Source of the DNA: CAZLDI01 sp964558415
GTDB lineage: Bacteria > Chloroflexota > Dehalococcoidia > SM23-28-2 > RBG-16-64-32
DNA length: 64,000 nt
Assembly (NCBI GenBank): GCA_964558415.1
Contig: CAZLDI010000008.1
Span: 62,001-126,000, forward strand
Reading direction: 5' to 3'
Part shown: positions 43,429-49,986 of the stretch, piece by piece
Numbering within the stretch: position 1 is the first letter of the stretch
Layout: each line of letters begins with the position of its first letter
The notes under the pieces: generated by a model
The model's input: only the letters and a program-made list of their open reading frames with translations
Told to the model about the DNA's origin: nothing
Database searches by the model: none
Made by a program: the position numbers and the translations under genes

Positions 43429-44243
43429 TACCCGCCCCCGCCCAGCTTGCGCGCCTGCGCCGCCCGCGCCGCCACGCTCTCCGCCGTCATCCACACCGCG
43501 ACGCCGCTCGCCGCCTCTTCCGCCGTCTCCGCCTCGATGCGCGCCACCGCCTCGCCGACGAGCGCCAGCTTCGTGTGCGCATACGCCTCGCGGGGGTAAG
43601 CGCCCAGGCGAGCGGCGCGTTCCATCACCGCCGCCTCGAAGCCGTCCGCGGGCAGCGCCTCCGCCACGCCCAGCCGCGCAGCCTTGCTGACAGGGTAGAG
43701 CGCGGCCCCCAGCAGCACCTCGTTCGCCTGCTCGTGGCTCAGCCGCAGGCGGACGATCTCGAAGGCCGCGCGCGGGAACGACGCCCCGATCGCGACCTCG
43801 TTCAGCCCGATGCGCAGCTCCTTCGACTCGCTCGCCCCGCCTCCCGCGGCGAGCGGCTCAGGATGAGCGGGAGCCCTCGCGAAGCGGAAGTCGCAGGCGA
43901 GGGCGATGATCAGCCCCCCGGCGATGGCGTGCCCGCCGATCATCGCGACCGTGGGCTTCGGGAAGCCGAGCAGCTTGAGCATCGCAGCACGCAGGGCTGA
44001 GAAGGGGTCCGCCCCTCCGGCCGCGGCCTGGAAGTCGATGCCGCCGCGCAGGTCCAGCCCGCCGCTGAAGAAGCGCCCCGCCCCTGTGAGCACGACCGCC
44101 CGCACGCCGTCATCCTCCCGCGCGCCGTCCAGCGCCCCCGCCAGGTCGCCGAGCAGCTCGCCGTTGATGGCGTTAGCCGGCGGCCGGTCAAGCGTGAGGA
44201 GCCGGACGCCGTGCGGGTGGTCTGAGGGGTGGATGGTGGTCAT
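43428..44243 (-). CDS. Enoyl-CoA hydratase/isomerase (crotonase) family protein
   Basis: Crotonases stabilise acyl-CoA enolates for hydration, isomerisation or ring chemistry. The 271-residue product has the oxyanion-hole segments RFFSGGLDL and IGGHAIAGGLIIALACDFRFA. Directly after CDFRFA there is an extra stretch of about 16-18 residues (PAHPEPLAAGGGASES) before the usual GLNEV loop. It is encoded by a palindromic repeat element (43818-43867) inserted in frame. The rest is colinear with the family. ATG at 44243 lies shortly after GATAAACT, so it may be leaderless; a longer start at 44294 is less likely. Substrate unknown; no other beta-oxidation gene is adjacent. Confidence 0.88.
   Translation of the reverse strand: MTTIHPSDHPHGVRLLTLDRPPANAINGELLGDLAGALDGAREDDGVRAVVLTGAGRFFSGGLDLRGGIDFQAAAGGADPFSALRAAMLKLLGFPKPTVAMIGGHAIAGGLIIALACDFRFARAPAHPEPLAAGGGASESKELRIGLNEVAIGASFPRAAFEIVRLRLSHEQANEVLLGAALYPVSKAARLGVAEALPADGFEAAVMERAARLGAYPREAYAHTKLALVGEAVARIEAETAEEAASGVAVWMTAESVAARAAQARKLGGGG
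43818..43867. repeat. Palindromic REP-like element, copy A, inside the crotonase gene
   Basis: On the minus strand the segment reads TCATCCTGAGCCGCTCG...GCGAGCGAGTCGAAGGAG. It shares its ends with copy B at 43384-43428. It keeps the reading frame and accounts for the additional residues in the crotonase. Confidence 0.65.
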
Positions 44244-44338
44244 GGGTGGGAGTTTATCGCAACGAGCCTTACATTCCACTGTCCCACCGCTCACAGCCGG
44301 CCTTGCGATGAATGGATGATATCGTATATGATAGCGCC

Positions 44339-44569
44339 ATGGACATCAAGCGGCGTATTGCTCGGTTGAGGGCGAGAGCCGCCAACGTCCACGCAAGGGA
44401 GTTACATGTGCTCGCTGAGGCAGCCGGCTGGATCGCCAGAACTGGAGGGAGGCACATCACCTATTCGAAGGCCGGGCATATGCCATTGCCGATACCAACC
44501 CACGCGGGGACGCTTAAAGCGGGGACGGTTCGGAAAATTTTGGACCAAATAGCGGAAGACTACGAATGA
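44339..44569 (+). CDS. hicA: HicA-like toxin (mRNA interferase)
   Basis: HicA toxins bind and cleave mRNA with a dsRBD-like fold and one catalytic histidine. The 76-residue product shows that histidine in TGGRHITYSKAG and the C-terminal GTLKAGTVRKILDQI, both typical of HicA. ATG at 44339 lies 6 bases after TATGAT, giving a probable leaderless message. hicB starts 25 bases after its stop. GC content falls here compared with the genes on either side, and the low-GC tract continues to about 45990, suggesting recent gain. Confidence 0.88.
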   Translation: MDIKRRIARLRARAANVHARELHVLAEAAGWIARTGGRHITYSKAGHMPLPIPTHAGTLKAGTVRKILDQIAEDYE

Positions 44570-44593
44570 GTCGGACGAAAGAAAGGGGAGAAC

Positions 44594-45166
44594 ATGGAGC
44601 AGTCAGCGGATGAACTGATGAAGCGACCTTATGCTAGGGTGCTGGTACCCGACGAGACCGGCGGGTATGTCGCCGAAGTCTTGGAGTTGTCCGGTTGTGT
44701 CTCTGAAGGTGACACCCCTGACGAAGCGATCGACAACCTCGACGACGCAATGCTGGGATGGCTGAAGGTTGCTATCGAGGATGGTACCCACATTCCGGAG
44801 CCGCTGGAGTCCGCCAACTACAACGGTCGCATCCTCCTCCGCGTCCCGCGCTGGGTGCACAGGCAGTGCGTTCGACTCGCAGAGGTGGATGGGGTGAGCC
44901 TGAACCAGTGGATCCTGGAAGCCATTGGTGAGCGCGTTGGCGCCCAGGGGTTCCTCGCTCGGCTTACAGAAAGAGTCCGACATTCGGGGGTCCTGGCAAT
45001 TGAGGAGGAATGGCAGATGACTCGCGTCCAACGTGTCCGCTACCTGCATATCAGCGAATCGGAAGGGTCAGAGGGTGCAACGAACGCGATGCTGCAGCCA
45101 CCTGGGTCGGACTACAGCAAGGTCACATCCCAAGTAGCGGAGAAGAAGGAGTCCTACAATGCCTGA
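44594..45166 (+). CDS. hicB: HicB-like antitoxin with ribbon-helix-helix domain
   Basis: HicB neutralises HicA and represses the operon. The 190-residue product has the HicB core (YARVLVPDETGGYVAEVLELSGCV, in part; DTPDEAIDNLDDAML), then an RHH DNA-binding segment GRILLRVPRWVHRQCVRLAE and VSLNQWILEAIGERV, and a longer, polar C-terminal tail of about 60 residues that is not part of the family core. GGGGAG lies 5 bases before the ATG. The next small gene overlaps its end by 8 bases, so the operon continues past the toxin-antitoxin pair. Confidence 0.9.
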   Translation: MEQSADELMKRPYARVLVPDETGGYVAEVLELSGCVSEGDTPDEAIDNLDDAMLGWLKVAIEDGTHIPEPLESANYNGRILLRVPRWVHRQCVRLAEVDGVSLNQWILEAIGERVGAQGFLARLTERVRHSGVLAIEEEWQMTRVQRVRYLHISESEGSEGATNAMLQPPGSDYSKVTSQVAEKKESYNA

Positions 45167-45398
45167 AGTAACCCAAGTAGAATACAAGCTCAAGGATCTT
45201 GCGGCACTCATGGTGCGTGATCAAGGGATCACAGAAGGCCACTGGATGGTGTTGGTTCGTTTTGCTCATACGGCAGCAACGATTGAAACTCCTGATGACG
45301 GCGTGGCGCCAGCAAGCATTAGCAGAGTGGTCGCAATAGGAATCGCCCGCGTTGACGCGCCGAATTCGCTCAGTACTGATGCCGCTAAGATGGGCTAG
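45159..45398 (+). CDS. Small hypothetical protein in the hicAB operon (79 aa)
   Basis: I do not recognise this protein. It has a charged N-terminus with alternating polar residues (EVTQVEYKLKDLAALMVRD), a central beta-rich stretch with GHWMVLVRFAHTAA and no membrane segment. It starts inside the last codons of hicB, with AAGGAG in place, which argues strongly for co-translation. The signal-peptidase-like gene begins 12 bases after its stop. It could be a third toxin-antitoxin component or a substrate-linked partner of the peptidase. Confidence 0.65.
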   Translation: MPEVTQVEYKLKDLAALMVRDQGITEGHWMVLVRFAHTAATIETPDDGVAPASISRVVAIGIARVDAPNSLSTDAAKMG

Positions 45399-45410
45399 GA
45401 ATCAGCCGTG

Positions 45411-45992
45411 ATGCTGCGGCGCCTATGTGGCGCAACACTTACGGCAGGTGTCGTCTTGATAGCCTGTACCGGGACGGGGCAGCGCGTTGTGGAGCGGTTC
45501 GAATTCCAGGGGGCCAGCATGGCGCCAACGATCGAACATGGAACGCCCATCGAAGTGTTGGACTACGGGCAGGAACAGCCACAGCGAAATGACGTCATCG
45601 CCTTTCTTGCGCCCACAAGTGTTAGTCGAATTTTCGTGAAGAGGATCATCGGGCTGCCGGGGGACACCATCGAAATAGACGAGGTGACGGGAAGGGTCAG
45701 CGTCAGCGGCATCGTTCTAGCCGAACCTTATCTTGCTTCGGAAGGAAAGACGGCCTGCGGTGAAGTGTGTGCGTGGACGATACCGGCACCTGAAAGGGTA
45801 ATCTCGCTTAGCTACTCTCAAGAAAGGACACCGAGGGCGATCTTATTGGAATCGGAACTCGAAATGCGCGCCTGCGCTGAATCTGGGTGCTACTTTGTGA
45901 TGGGCGACAACAGGCAGAATAGCAGTGACTCACGTCAAGGATGGTTGGTACCTGCCGAGAACATTATCGGCTGGGTGGACGTGGGCGAATAG
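45411..45992 (+). CDS. Signal peptidase I-like serine protease (S26) with lipobox-like N-terminus
   Basis: The 193-residue product has the S26A catalytic serine in FQGASMAPTIEHGTPIEVLDY, the general-base lysine in VKRIIGLPGDTIEI, and box E GDNRQNSSDSR, so the active site is complete. The N-terminus has one hydrophobic segment ending VVLIACTG, which fits a lipobox (LIAC), unlike the usual uncleaved membrane anchor of LepB. GTG at 45408 or ATG at 45411 may be used. It is the last gene of the low-GC hicAB operon. It could process exported proteins specific to the island, which is only an inference. Confidence 0.85.
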   Translation: MLRRLCGATLTAGVVLIACTGTGQRVVERFEFQGASMAPTIEHGTPIEVLDYGQEQPQRNDVIAFLAPTSVSRIFVKRIIGLPGDTIEIDEVTGRVSVSGIVLAEPYLASEGKTACGEVCAWTIPAPERVISLSYSQERTPRAILLESELEMRACAESGCYFVMGDNRQNSSDSRQGWLVPAENIIGWVDVGE

Positions 45993-46047
45993 CGCACACG
46001 CCGAACCGAAGCACCTCTCCGGGGCTAATTCTCGCCCGCCATGCCCC

Positions 46048-46149
46048 CTACTCCCACTCGATCGTCCCCGGTGGCTTCGACGTGATGTCGTACACCACGC
46101 GGTTCACCCCCGGCACCTTGTTCGCGATCCGCTTCGCGATCCGCGCGCC
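46048..46149 (-). pseudogene. Displaced 3' end of guaA (last 33 codons and stop)
   Basis: The minus strand reads, from 46149, GARIAKRIANKVPGVNRV followed by VYDITSKPPGTIEWE and a TAG stop. This matches the final residues of the intact GuaA 762 bases away at 30 of 32 aligned positions. At the DNA level 17 of 99 bases differ, 15 of them without changing the amino acid. There is no start or upstream part, so it is a remnant, not a gene. It marks the far edge of the hicB-hicA-DUF2283 module. Confidence 0.9.
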
Positions 46150-46150
46150 C

Positions 46151-46381
46151 TCAGCGGTTTCGCGCCTTCTGTCGTGATCGCTCGGCCGGTACCGACGCGC
46201 CTTCCGTGAGCCGCGCCCGCGCATCCAGGATCGTCAGCCCGACAATCCTTCCGTGGCTCGTTCGGACAATGAAATCGTCATCCGTCACGTCCGAATCGTC
46301 CGCGGCTTGAGGCTCACCGAGAGAGATGTACAGGACATCGCCCTCGGGGTCGTAATCTAGCCTGACGTTCTGAACAGTCAT
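46151..46381 (-). CDS. DUF2283 family protein
   Basis: The 76-residue product has the DUF2283 pattern LDYDPEGDVLYISLGEP, DDDFIVRTSHGRIVGLTILDAR. DUF2283 proteins often lie next to small toxin-like genes and may be antitoxin-like, but no activity is established. The start is ATG at 46381 (with GTG at 46384 just before), overlapping the hicA stop. It ends beside the guaA-derived repeat. Confidence 0.85.
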   Translation of the reverse strand: MTVQNVRLDYDPEGDVLYISLGEPQAADDSDVTDDDFIVRTSHGRIVGLTILDARARLTEGASVPAERSRQKARNR

Positions 46382-46599
46382 CACAGGAGCTTCAGGTACT
46401 CCTCGCGACTGATTCGGGCTTGGGCGAGCAACTTCGAGACGATTCCGCGCCCGAGCTCCCGGTGTCGCGGCACCGATAGTCGGCGTCGAGATGGGTGCAG
46501 CAGTATCATGTGACTTCCCGTCATGTGGTCCAATTCGTAGCCCGCCTTGCGCATCGCGCGTACGAATTCGTCTCCCGAGATCATCGGGAGACGGCTCAA
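46381..46599 (-). CDS. hicA: HicA-like toxin, second locus
   Basis: The 72-residue product is a full-length HicA: LPMISGDEFVRAMRKAGYEL, the catalytic histidine in TGSHMILLHP, VPRHRELGRGIVSKLLAQA and REEYLKLL. It overlaps hicB upstream (ATGA) and DUF2283 downstream, so the three are translated together. It is not a recent duplicate of the HicA at 44339, since the two share only the family core. Confidence 0.93.
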   Translation of the reverse strand: MSRLPMISGDEFVRAMRKAGYELDHMTGSHMILLHPSRRRLSVPRHRELGRGIVSKLLAQARISREEYLKLL

Positions 46600-46808
46600 G
46601 CGACCTTAACCTCTACGGACGCTACCTCGGCGCTGGGCAGCGGCTCGCCGTGCTTGCGCAGACTGGCGAGGTAGCCCTCGATCGCATCCTTGATGTTTGC
46701 CAGCGCCTCTTCGCGAGTCTTTCCCTGGCTCAAACAACCGGGCAACGACGGGCACTCTGCGACGATGTAGCCGTCTTCGTCCGGTTCCAGGGTGACGAGG
46801 AACTGCAT
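46596..46808 (-). CDS. hicB: HicB-like antitoxin, second locus, directly behind guaA
   Basis: The 70-residue short HicB has FLVTLEPDEDGYIVAECPSL and GKTREEALANIKDAIEGYL, with no DNA-binding domain. Its ATG is one base after the guaA stop (TAA-G-ATG). The last codons of guaA, encoding EWE, supply GGGAG as ribosome-binding site. So this antitoxin is probably expressed from the guaA transcript and not from its own repressed promoter. Confidence 0.92.
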   Translation of the reverse strand: MQFLVTLEPDEDGYIVAECPSLPGCLSQGKTREEALANIKDAIEGYLASLRKHGEPLPSAEVASVEVKVA

Positions 46809-46809
46809 C

Positions 46810-48525
46810 TTACTCCCACTCGATCGTGCCGGGCGGCTTGCTAGTTATATCGTATACCACCCGATTCACACCCGGCACCTCGTTCGCGATCCGGTTCGCG
46901 ATGCGCGCCAGCAGGTCGTACGGCAGCCGCGCCCAGTCCGCCGTCATCGCGTCCTCGGCGGTCACGGCGCGCACCGCGACGACGTGCCCGTACGTGCGGT
47001 AGTCGCCCGCCACGCCCACGGAGCGCGTGTCCGTCAGCACCGCGAACGCCTGCCAGAGGTCGCGGTACATCGCCGCCCGCTTCACCTCCTCCATCACGAT
47101 CCAGTCGCAGGCCCGCAGCGTGTCCAGCTTCTCGCGCGTCACCTCGCCGATGATCCGGATGGCGAGGCCCGGGCCGGGGAACGGCTGGCGGAAGACGATC
47201 TCCTCCGGCAGGCCCAGCGCCAGCCCCACCTGTCGCACCTCGTCCTTGAACAGGTAGCGCAGCGGCTCCACCAGCTCGAACGTCATCTCCTTCGGCAGCC
47301 CGCCCACGTTGTGGTGCGTCTTGATCTTCGCGGCGGCCGTCAGCGTCGCCCCCGTCGCGGTCTTGTGCGTGACGGCGCTCTCGATCACGTCCGGGTAGGT
47401 CGTGCCCTGCGCGATGAAATCGACCTGCCCGAGCCGGTCCGCCTCCGCCTCGAAGACGCGGATGAACGTCTCGCCGACGATCTTGCGCTTCTCCTCCGGC
47501 TCAATGACACCGGCGAGCCGGTCCAGGAAGCGGTCTATCGCGTCAACATGCACGAGCGGTACCTTCAGATTGCGCTTGAACGTCTCGACAACCCGCTCCG
47601 GCTCCTCACGGCGCAGCAACCCGTTGTCGACGAAGATGCAGACGAGCTGGTCGCCGATCGCCCGGTGCACGAGCGCCGCCGTGACCGCGGAGTCGACGCC
47701 GCCGGAGAGCGCGCAGATCACGCGGCCATCGCCTATCTGTTCCCGCACGCGCAGGATGGAGTCTGTGATGAAGTTGCCGGCGTTCCAGTCGCCGCGGCAC
47801 CCGCAGACGTTCTTCAAGAAGTTGTCGATGATCTGCTTGCCGTGCTGCGTGTGCACCACCTCCGGGTGGAACTGCAGCCCGATCAGCCCCCGGTCGTTCG
47901 CCATCACGGCGTAGGGCGACGAATCCGAGTGCGCGAGGGCATGGAAACCCGGTGGCATCTGCGTGATCCGGTCCCCGTGCGACATCCAGACCGGGATGGA
48001 GGCCGGAAGACCTTCGAACAGCGACGCCGATCGTAGGGGTGCCTCATGACGTGCCCCCGGGGGTGAGGGCTCCCCGCCGTGGTGGATCACTGCGTGCCCG
48101 TACTCGCGGTGCGACGACGGGTCGACGCGCCCGCCCAGCTGGTGCGCCAGGAGCTGCATCCCGTAGCAGATCGCCAGCACCGGCAGGCCGGACTCGAAGA
48201 CGTAGGTCGGGGCCTGCGGCGCGCCCTCGTCGTAGACCGATGCCGGGCCGCCGGAGAGGATGAAACCGCGCGGGTTCAGGCGCTGCACCTGCTCCCACGG
48301 CGCGTCGTGCGGGACCAGCTCGCAGTAGACGTTGCACTCGCGCACGCGTCGCGCAATCAACATGCTATACTGCGAGCCGAAATCGAGGATGACGATCGTT
48401 TCAGGGGGCGCGGGTGCAGTCGTTTCGCCGCGGACGGGCTCCTCGGAGCCGCGGGCGATCTCCAGGTATCCGGACACCTCCAGGTCGCCCGAAGGATGGG
48501 GGCGCAGAGCTTCGCGGGGCTCCAT
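46810..48525 (-). CDS. guaA: GMP synthase (glutamine-hydrolysing) GuaA
   Basis: GuaA aminates XMP to GMP. The 571-residue product has the class I glutaminase domain with ILDFGSQYSMLIARR, the nucleophile cysteine in VLAICYGMQLLAHQLGG, the ATP pyrophosphatase loop ALSGGVDSAVTAAL, and the C-terminal dimerisation domain ending VVYDITSKPPGTIEWE. It is about 42 residues longer than usual at the N-terminus (rich in Glu and Pro); no later start codon allows a standard length. The last 15-20 codons use AT-rich synonymous codons unlike the rest of the gene, matching the idea that this tail was supplied by the element that follows. Confidence 0.97.
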   Translation of the reverse strand: MEPREALRPHPSGDLEVSGYLEIARGSEEPVRGETTAPAPPETIVILDFGSQYSMLIARRVRECNVYCELVPHDAPWEQVQRLNPRGFILSGGPASVYDEGAPQAPTYVFESGLPVLAICYGMQLLAHQLGGRVDPSSHREYGHAVIHHGGEPSPPGARHEAPLRSASLFEGLPASIPVWMSHGDRITQMPPGFHALAHSDSSPYAVMANDRGLIGLQFHPEVVHTQHGKQIIDNFLKNVCGCRGDWNAGNFITDSILRVREQIGDGRVICALSGGVDSAVTAALVHRAIGDQLVCIFVDNGLLRREEPERVVETFKRNLKVPLVHVDAIDRFLDRLAGVIEPEEKRKIVGETFIRVFEAEADRLGQVDFIAQGTTYPDVIESAVTHKTATGATLTAAAKIKTHHNVGGLPKEMTFELVEPLRYLFKDEVRQVGLALGLPEEIVFRQPFPGPGLAIRIIGEVTREKLDTLRACDWIVMEEVKRAAMYRDLWQAFAVLTDTRSVGVAGDYRTYGHVVAVRAVTAEDAMTADWARLPYDLLARIANRIANEVPGVNRVVYDITSKPPGTIEWE

Positions 48526-48624
48526 TGCTTAATACTACTGCGCAACCGATAGCCGGTCAACGAAAATGGTTCAGTCTGCTTAGCGGTATGCGGCGCCATC
48601 CGGGGCAGCCGGGGGCGGAGCGTC

Positions 48625-48960
48625 GTCATTCTGAGCGGCGAAAATATCCTTCGCGGCACAACTCCCCTTCGCGAAGGAATCTGGGGCGCGGGGAGCGGTG
48701 GGTCAGGCCGTTCGCAGCCTGCACGCGAAGCGCGCAGCAGAGTGGTGTCATTCTGAGCGGCGAAAATATCCTTCGCGGCACAACTCCCCTTCGCGAAGGA
48801 ATCTGGGGCGCGGGGAGCGGTGGGTCAGGTCGCTGGCAGCAGGTGCGCCCGGCGCGCGGCAAAGCGGTGTCATTCTGAGCGGCGACAATATCCTTCGAGG
48901 CACAACCCCCCTTCGCGAAGGAATCTCGAGGGCGCGGGGTGGTGGGTCAGGTCGCTCGCA
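48625..48960. repeat. Three tandem copies of a 121-123-bp hairpin repeat
   Basis: Copies start at 48625, 48746 and 48869. Each begins GTCATTCTGAGCGGCGA, has CCTTCGCG and CGCGAAGG as an 8-bp inverted repeat, and then GAATCT followed by GCGGGG and GGTGGGTCAGG. The first two are almost identical, the third more diverged. CATTCTGAGC...CGAAGGAATCT is the core of a repeat seen scattered in many bacterial genomes. The 459-base gap between guaA and the tsaC/sua5-type gene holds little else. Confidence 0.85.
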
Positions 48961-48984
48961 ATCTATGCGCCGGACGCTCGGCAC

Positions 48985-49611
48985 ATGCCGCGCATAGTCC
49001 ACGAGGACGCCCCCGGCGTCGTCGCCGAGGCAGTCGAGGTGCTGCTGGCCGGTGAGGTCCTCTGTTTCCCCACGGACACCGTCTACGGCCTTGGCGTAAT
49101 CGCGACCAACGACGCTGCCGTGCGCAAGCTGACCCTGGCGAAGGGCCGCGCCCCGGACAAGCCACTCCCGCTCCTGATCTCCGATATGGGCGACGCGCTG
49201 TTATACGCCGATGTGAGCCCGCTGGGGCGGTCGCTGATGGGCCGCTTCTGGCCCGGGCCGCTGACCATCGTCATGCAAAAGAAGCCGCAGTACCGGAGCG
49301 CAGCGCTCGCCGGAAGCGATAAGATTGGGCTGCGCGTACCGGATCACGAGCTGGTGCGCGAACTGATCCGCCGCGTGCGCGAACCGATCACCGGCACCAG
49401 CGCCAACCGCAGCGGCGGCAGGTCGCCGGCGTCGGCCCAGGAGGCGGCCTTCGCACTGGGCGAACTGGTGTCGCTGGTAATCGACGGCGGCCGCCTGCGC
49501 GGCGGTCAGGAGTCGACTGTAGTCGACATAACGGATGGCGTGAAGATAGTGCGCGAGGGCGCAGTGAGCAGGGAAGAGCTGCAACAGGCAGTAGGGAAAG
49601 AGATAACGTAG
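48985..49611 (+). CDS. L-threonylcarbamoyladenylate synthase (TsaC/Sua5/YrdC family)
   Basis: The enzyme makes threonylcarbamoyl-AMP from threonine, bicarbonate and ATP for the t6A37 tRNA modification. The 208-residue product has the YrdC core with GEVLCFPTDTVYGLGV, KGRAPDKPLPLLI, LGRSLMGRFWPGPLTIV, KIGLRVPDHELVREL, ITGTSANRSGG and STVVDITDGVKIVREGA. The C-terminal Sua5 domain is absent, so it is the short TsaC type. ATG at 48985 has no clear ribosome site; tandem repeats reach to within 25 bases upstream. The stop codon lies within the first copy of another repeat series. Confidence 0.94.
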   Translation: MPRIVHEDAPGVVAEAVEVLLAGEVLCFPTDTVYGLGVIATNDAAVRKLTLAKGRAPDKPLPLLISDMGDALLYADVSPLGRSLMGRFWPGPLTIVMQKKPQYRSAALAGSDKIGLRVPDHELVRELIRRVREPITGTSANRSGGRSPASAQEAAFALGELVSLVIDGGRLRGGQESTVVDITDGVKIVREGAVSREELQQAVGKEIT

Positions 49612-49960
49612 GGGCGGGTCTTGGCGGGAGGAGGTGGGGCCGTGGGGAGACCCGCCCAATGCCCCGAATCGGCGAACAAGGTCGCAGGGAAAGAGATAAC
49701 GTAGGGGCGGGTCTTGGAGGGGAGGAGGCGGGGCCGAGGGGCGACCCGCCCAATGCCCCGAATCGGCGAACAAGGTCGTAAGGAAACGGATAACGTAGGG
49801 GCGGGTCTTGGAGGGGAGGAGGCGGGGCCGCGGGGCGACGCGCCCAATGCCCCGAATCGGCGAACAAGGTTGTAAGGGAAAGAGATAGCGTAGTTGGGCG
49901 GGTCTTGGGGTGTGGAGGCGGGGCCGGCGGGGAGACCCGCCCAACGCCCCGAATCGGCGA
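49590..49960. repeat. Four tandem copies of a 93-97-bp GC-rich hairpin repeat
   Basis: GGGCGGGTC occurs at about 49611, 49704, 49798 and 49895. Each unit includes GGGAAAGAGATAACGTAG (varied), GGGCGGGTCT with a matching AGACCCGCCC about 26 bases later, then GCCCCGAATCGGCGAA. The 10-bp stem is perfect in copies 1 and 4, for example 49612-49621 with 49648-49657. The first unit overlaps the last codons and stop of the tsaC-type gene. Long frames read through it on the minus strand only because it has few stops. Confidence 0.85.
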
Positions 49961-49986
49961 ATAGCGTAACGAAGGAGGGACAACCC

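Larger units (their letters stand above)
46048..46809 (-). mobile_element. 762-bp hicB-hicA-DUF2283 module bounded by guaA 3' direct repeats
   Basis: The intact guaA ends at 46810 and a diverged copy of its last 33 codons ends at 46048, so the unit between equivalent points is 762 bp. It contains three tightly overlapping small genes and no integrase. The last gene ends two bases from the far repeat. The layout is that expected after integration of an element into the 3' end of guaA, a known hotspot for islands in other bacteria. That it is or was mobile is inference. Confidence 0.6.

Noticed and set aside
44339..46048. Integrase or transposase within the accessory patch
   Set aside because: None of the frames in this region has a tyrosine or serine recombinase or DDE transposase motif.
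46810..48036. 414-residue plus-strand frame opposite guaA
   Set aside because: Antisense to a fully conserved GuaA with all motifs; composition is that of a shadow frame.
48625..48960. CRISPR array
   Set aside because: The units are about 121 bp with nearly identical sequence throughout, without short repeats separated by unique spacers, and no cas gene is present.
49590..49960. CRISPR array
   Set aside because: The 93-97-bp units are repeated over their whole length, including the parts that would be spacers.
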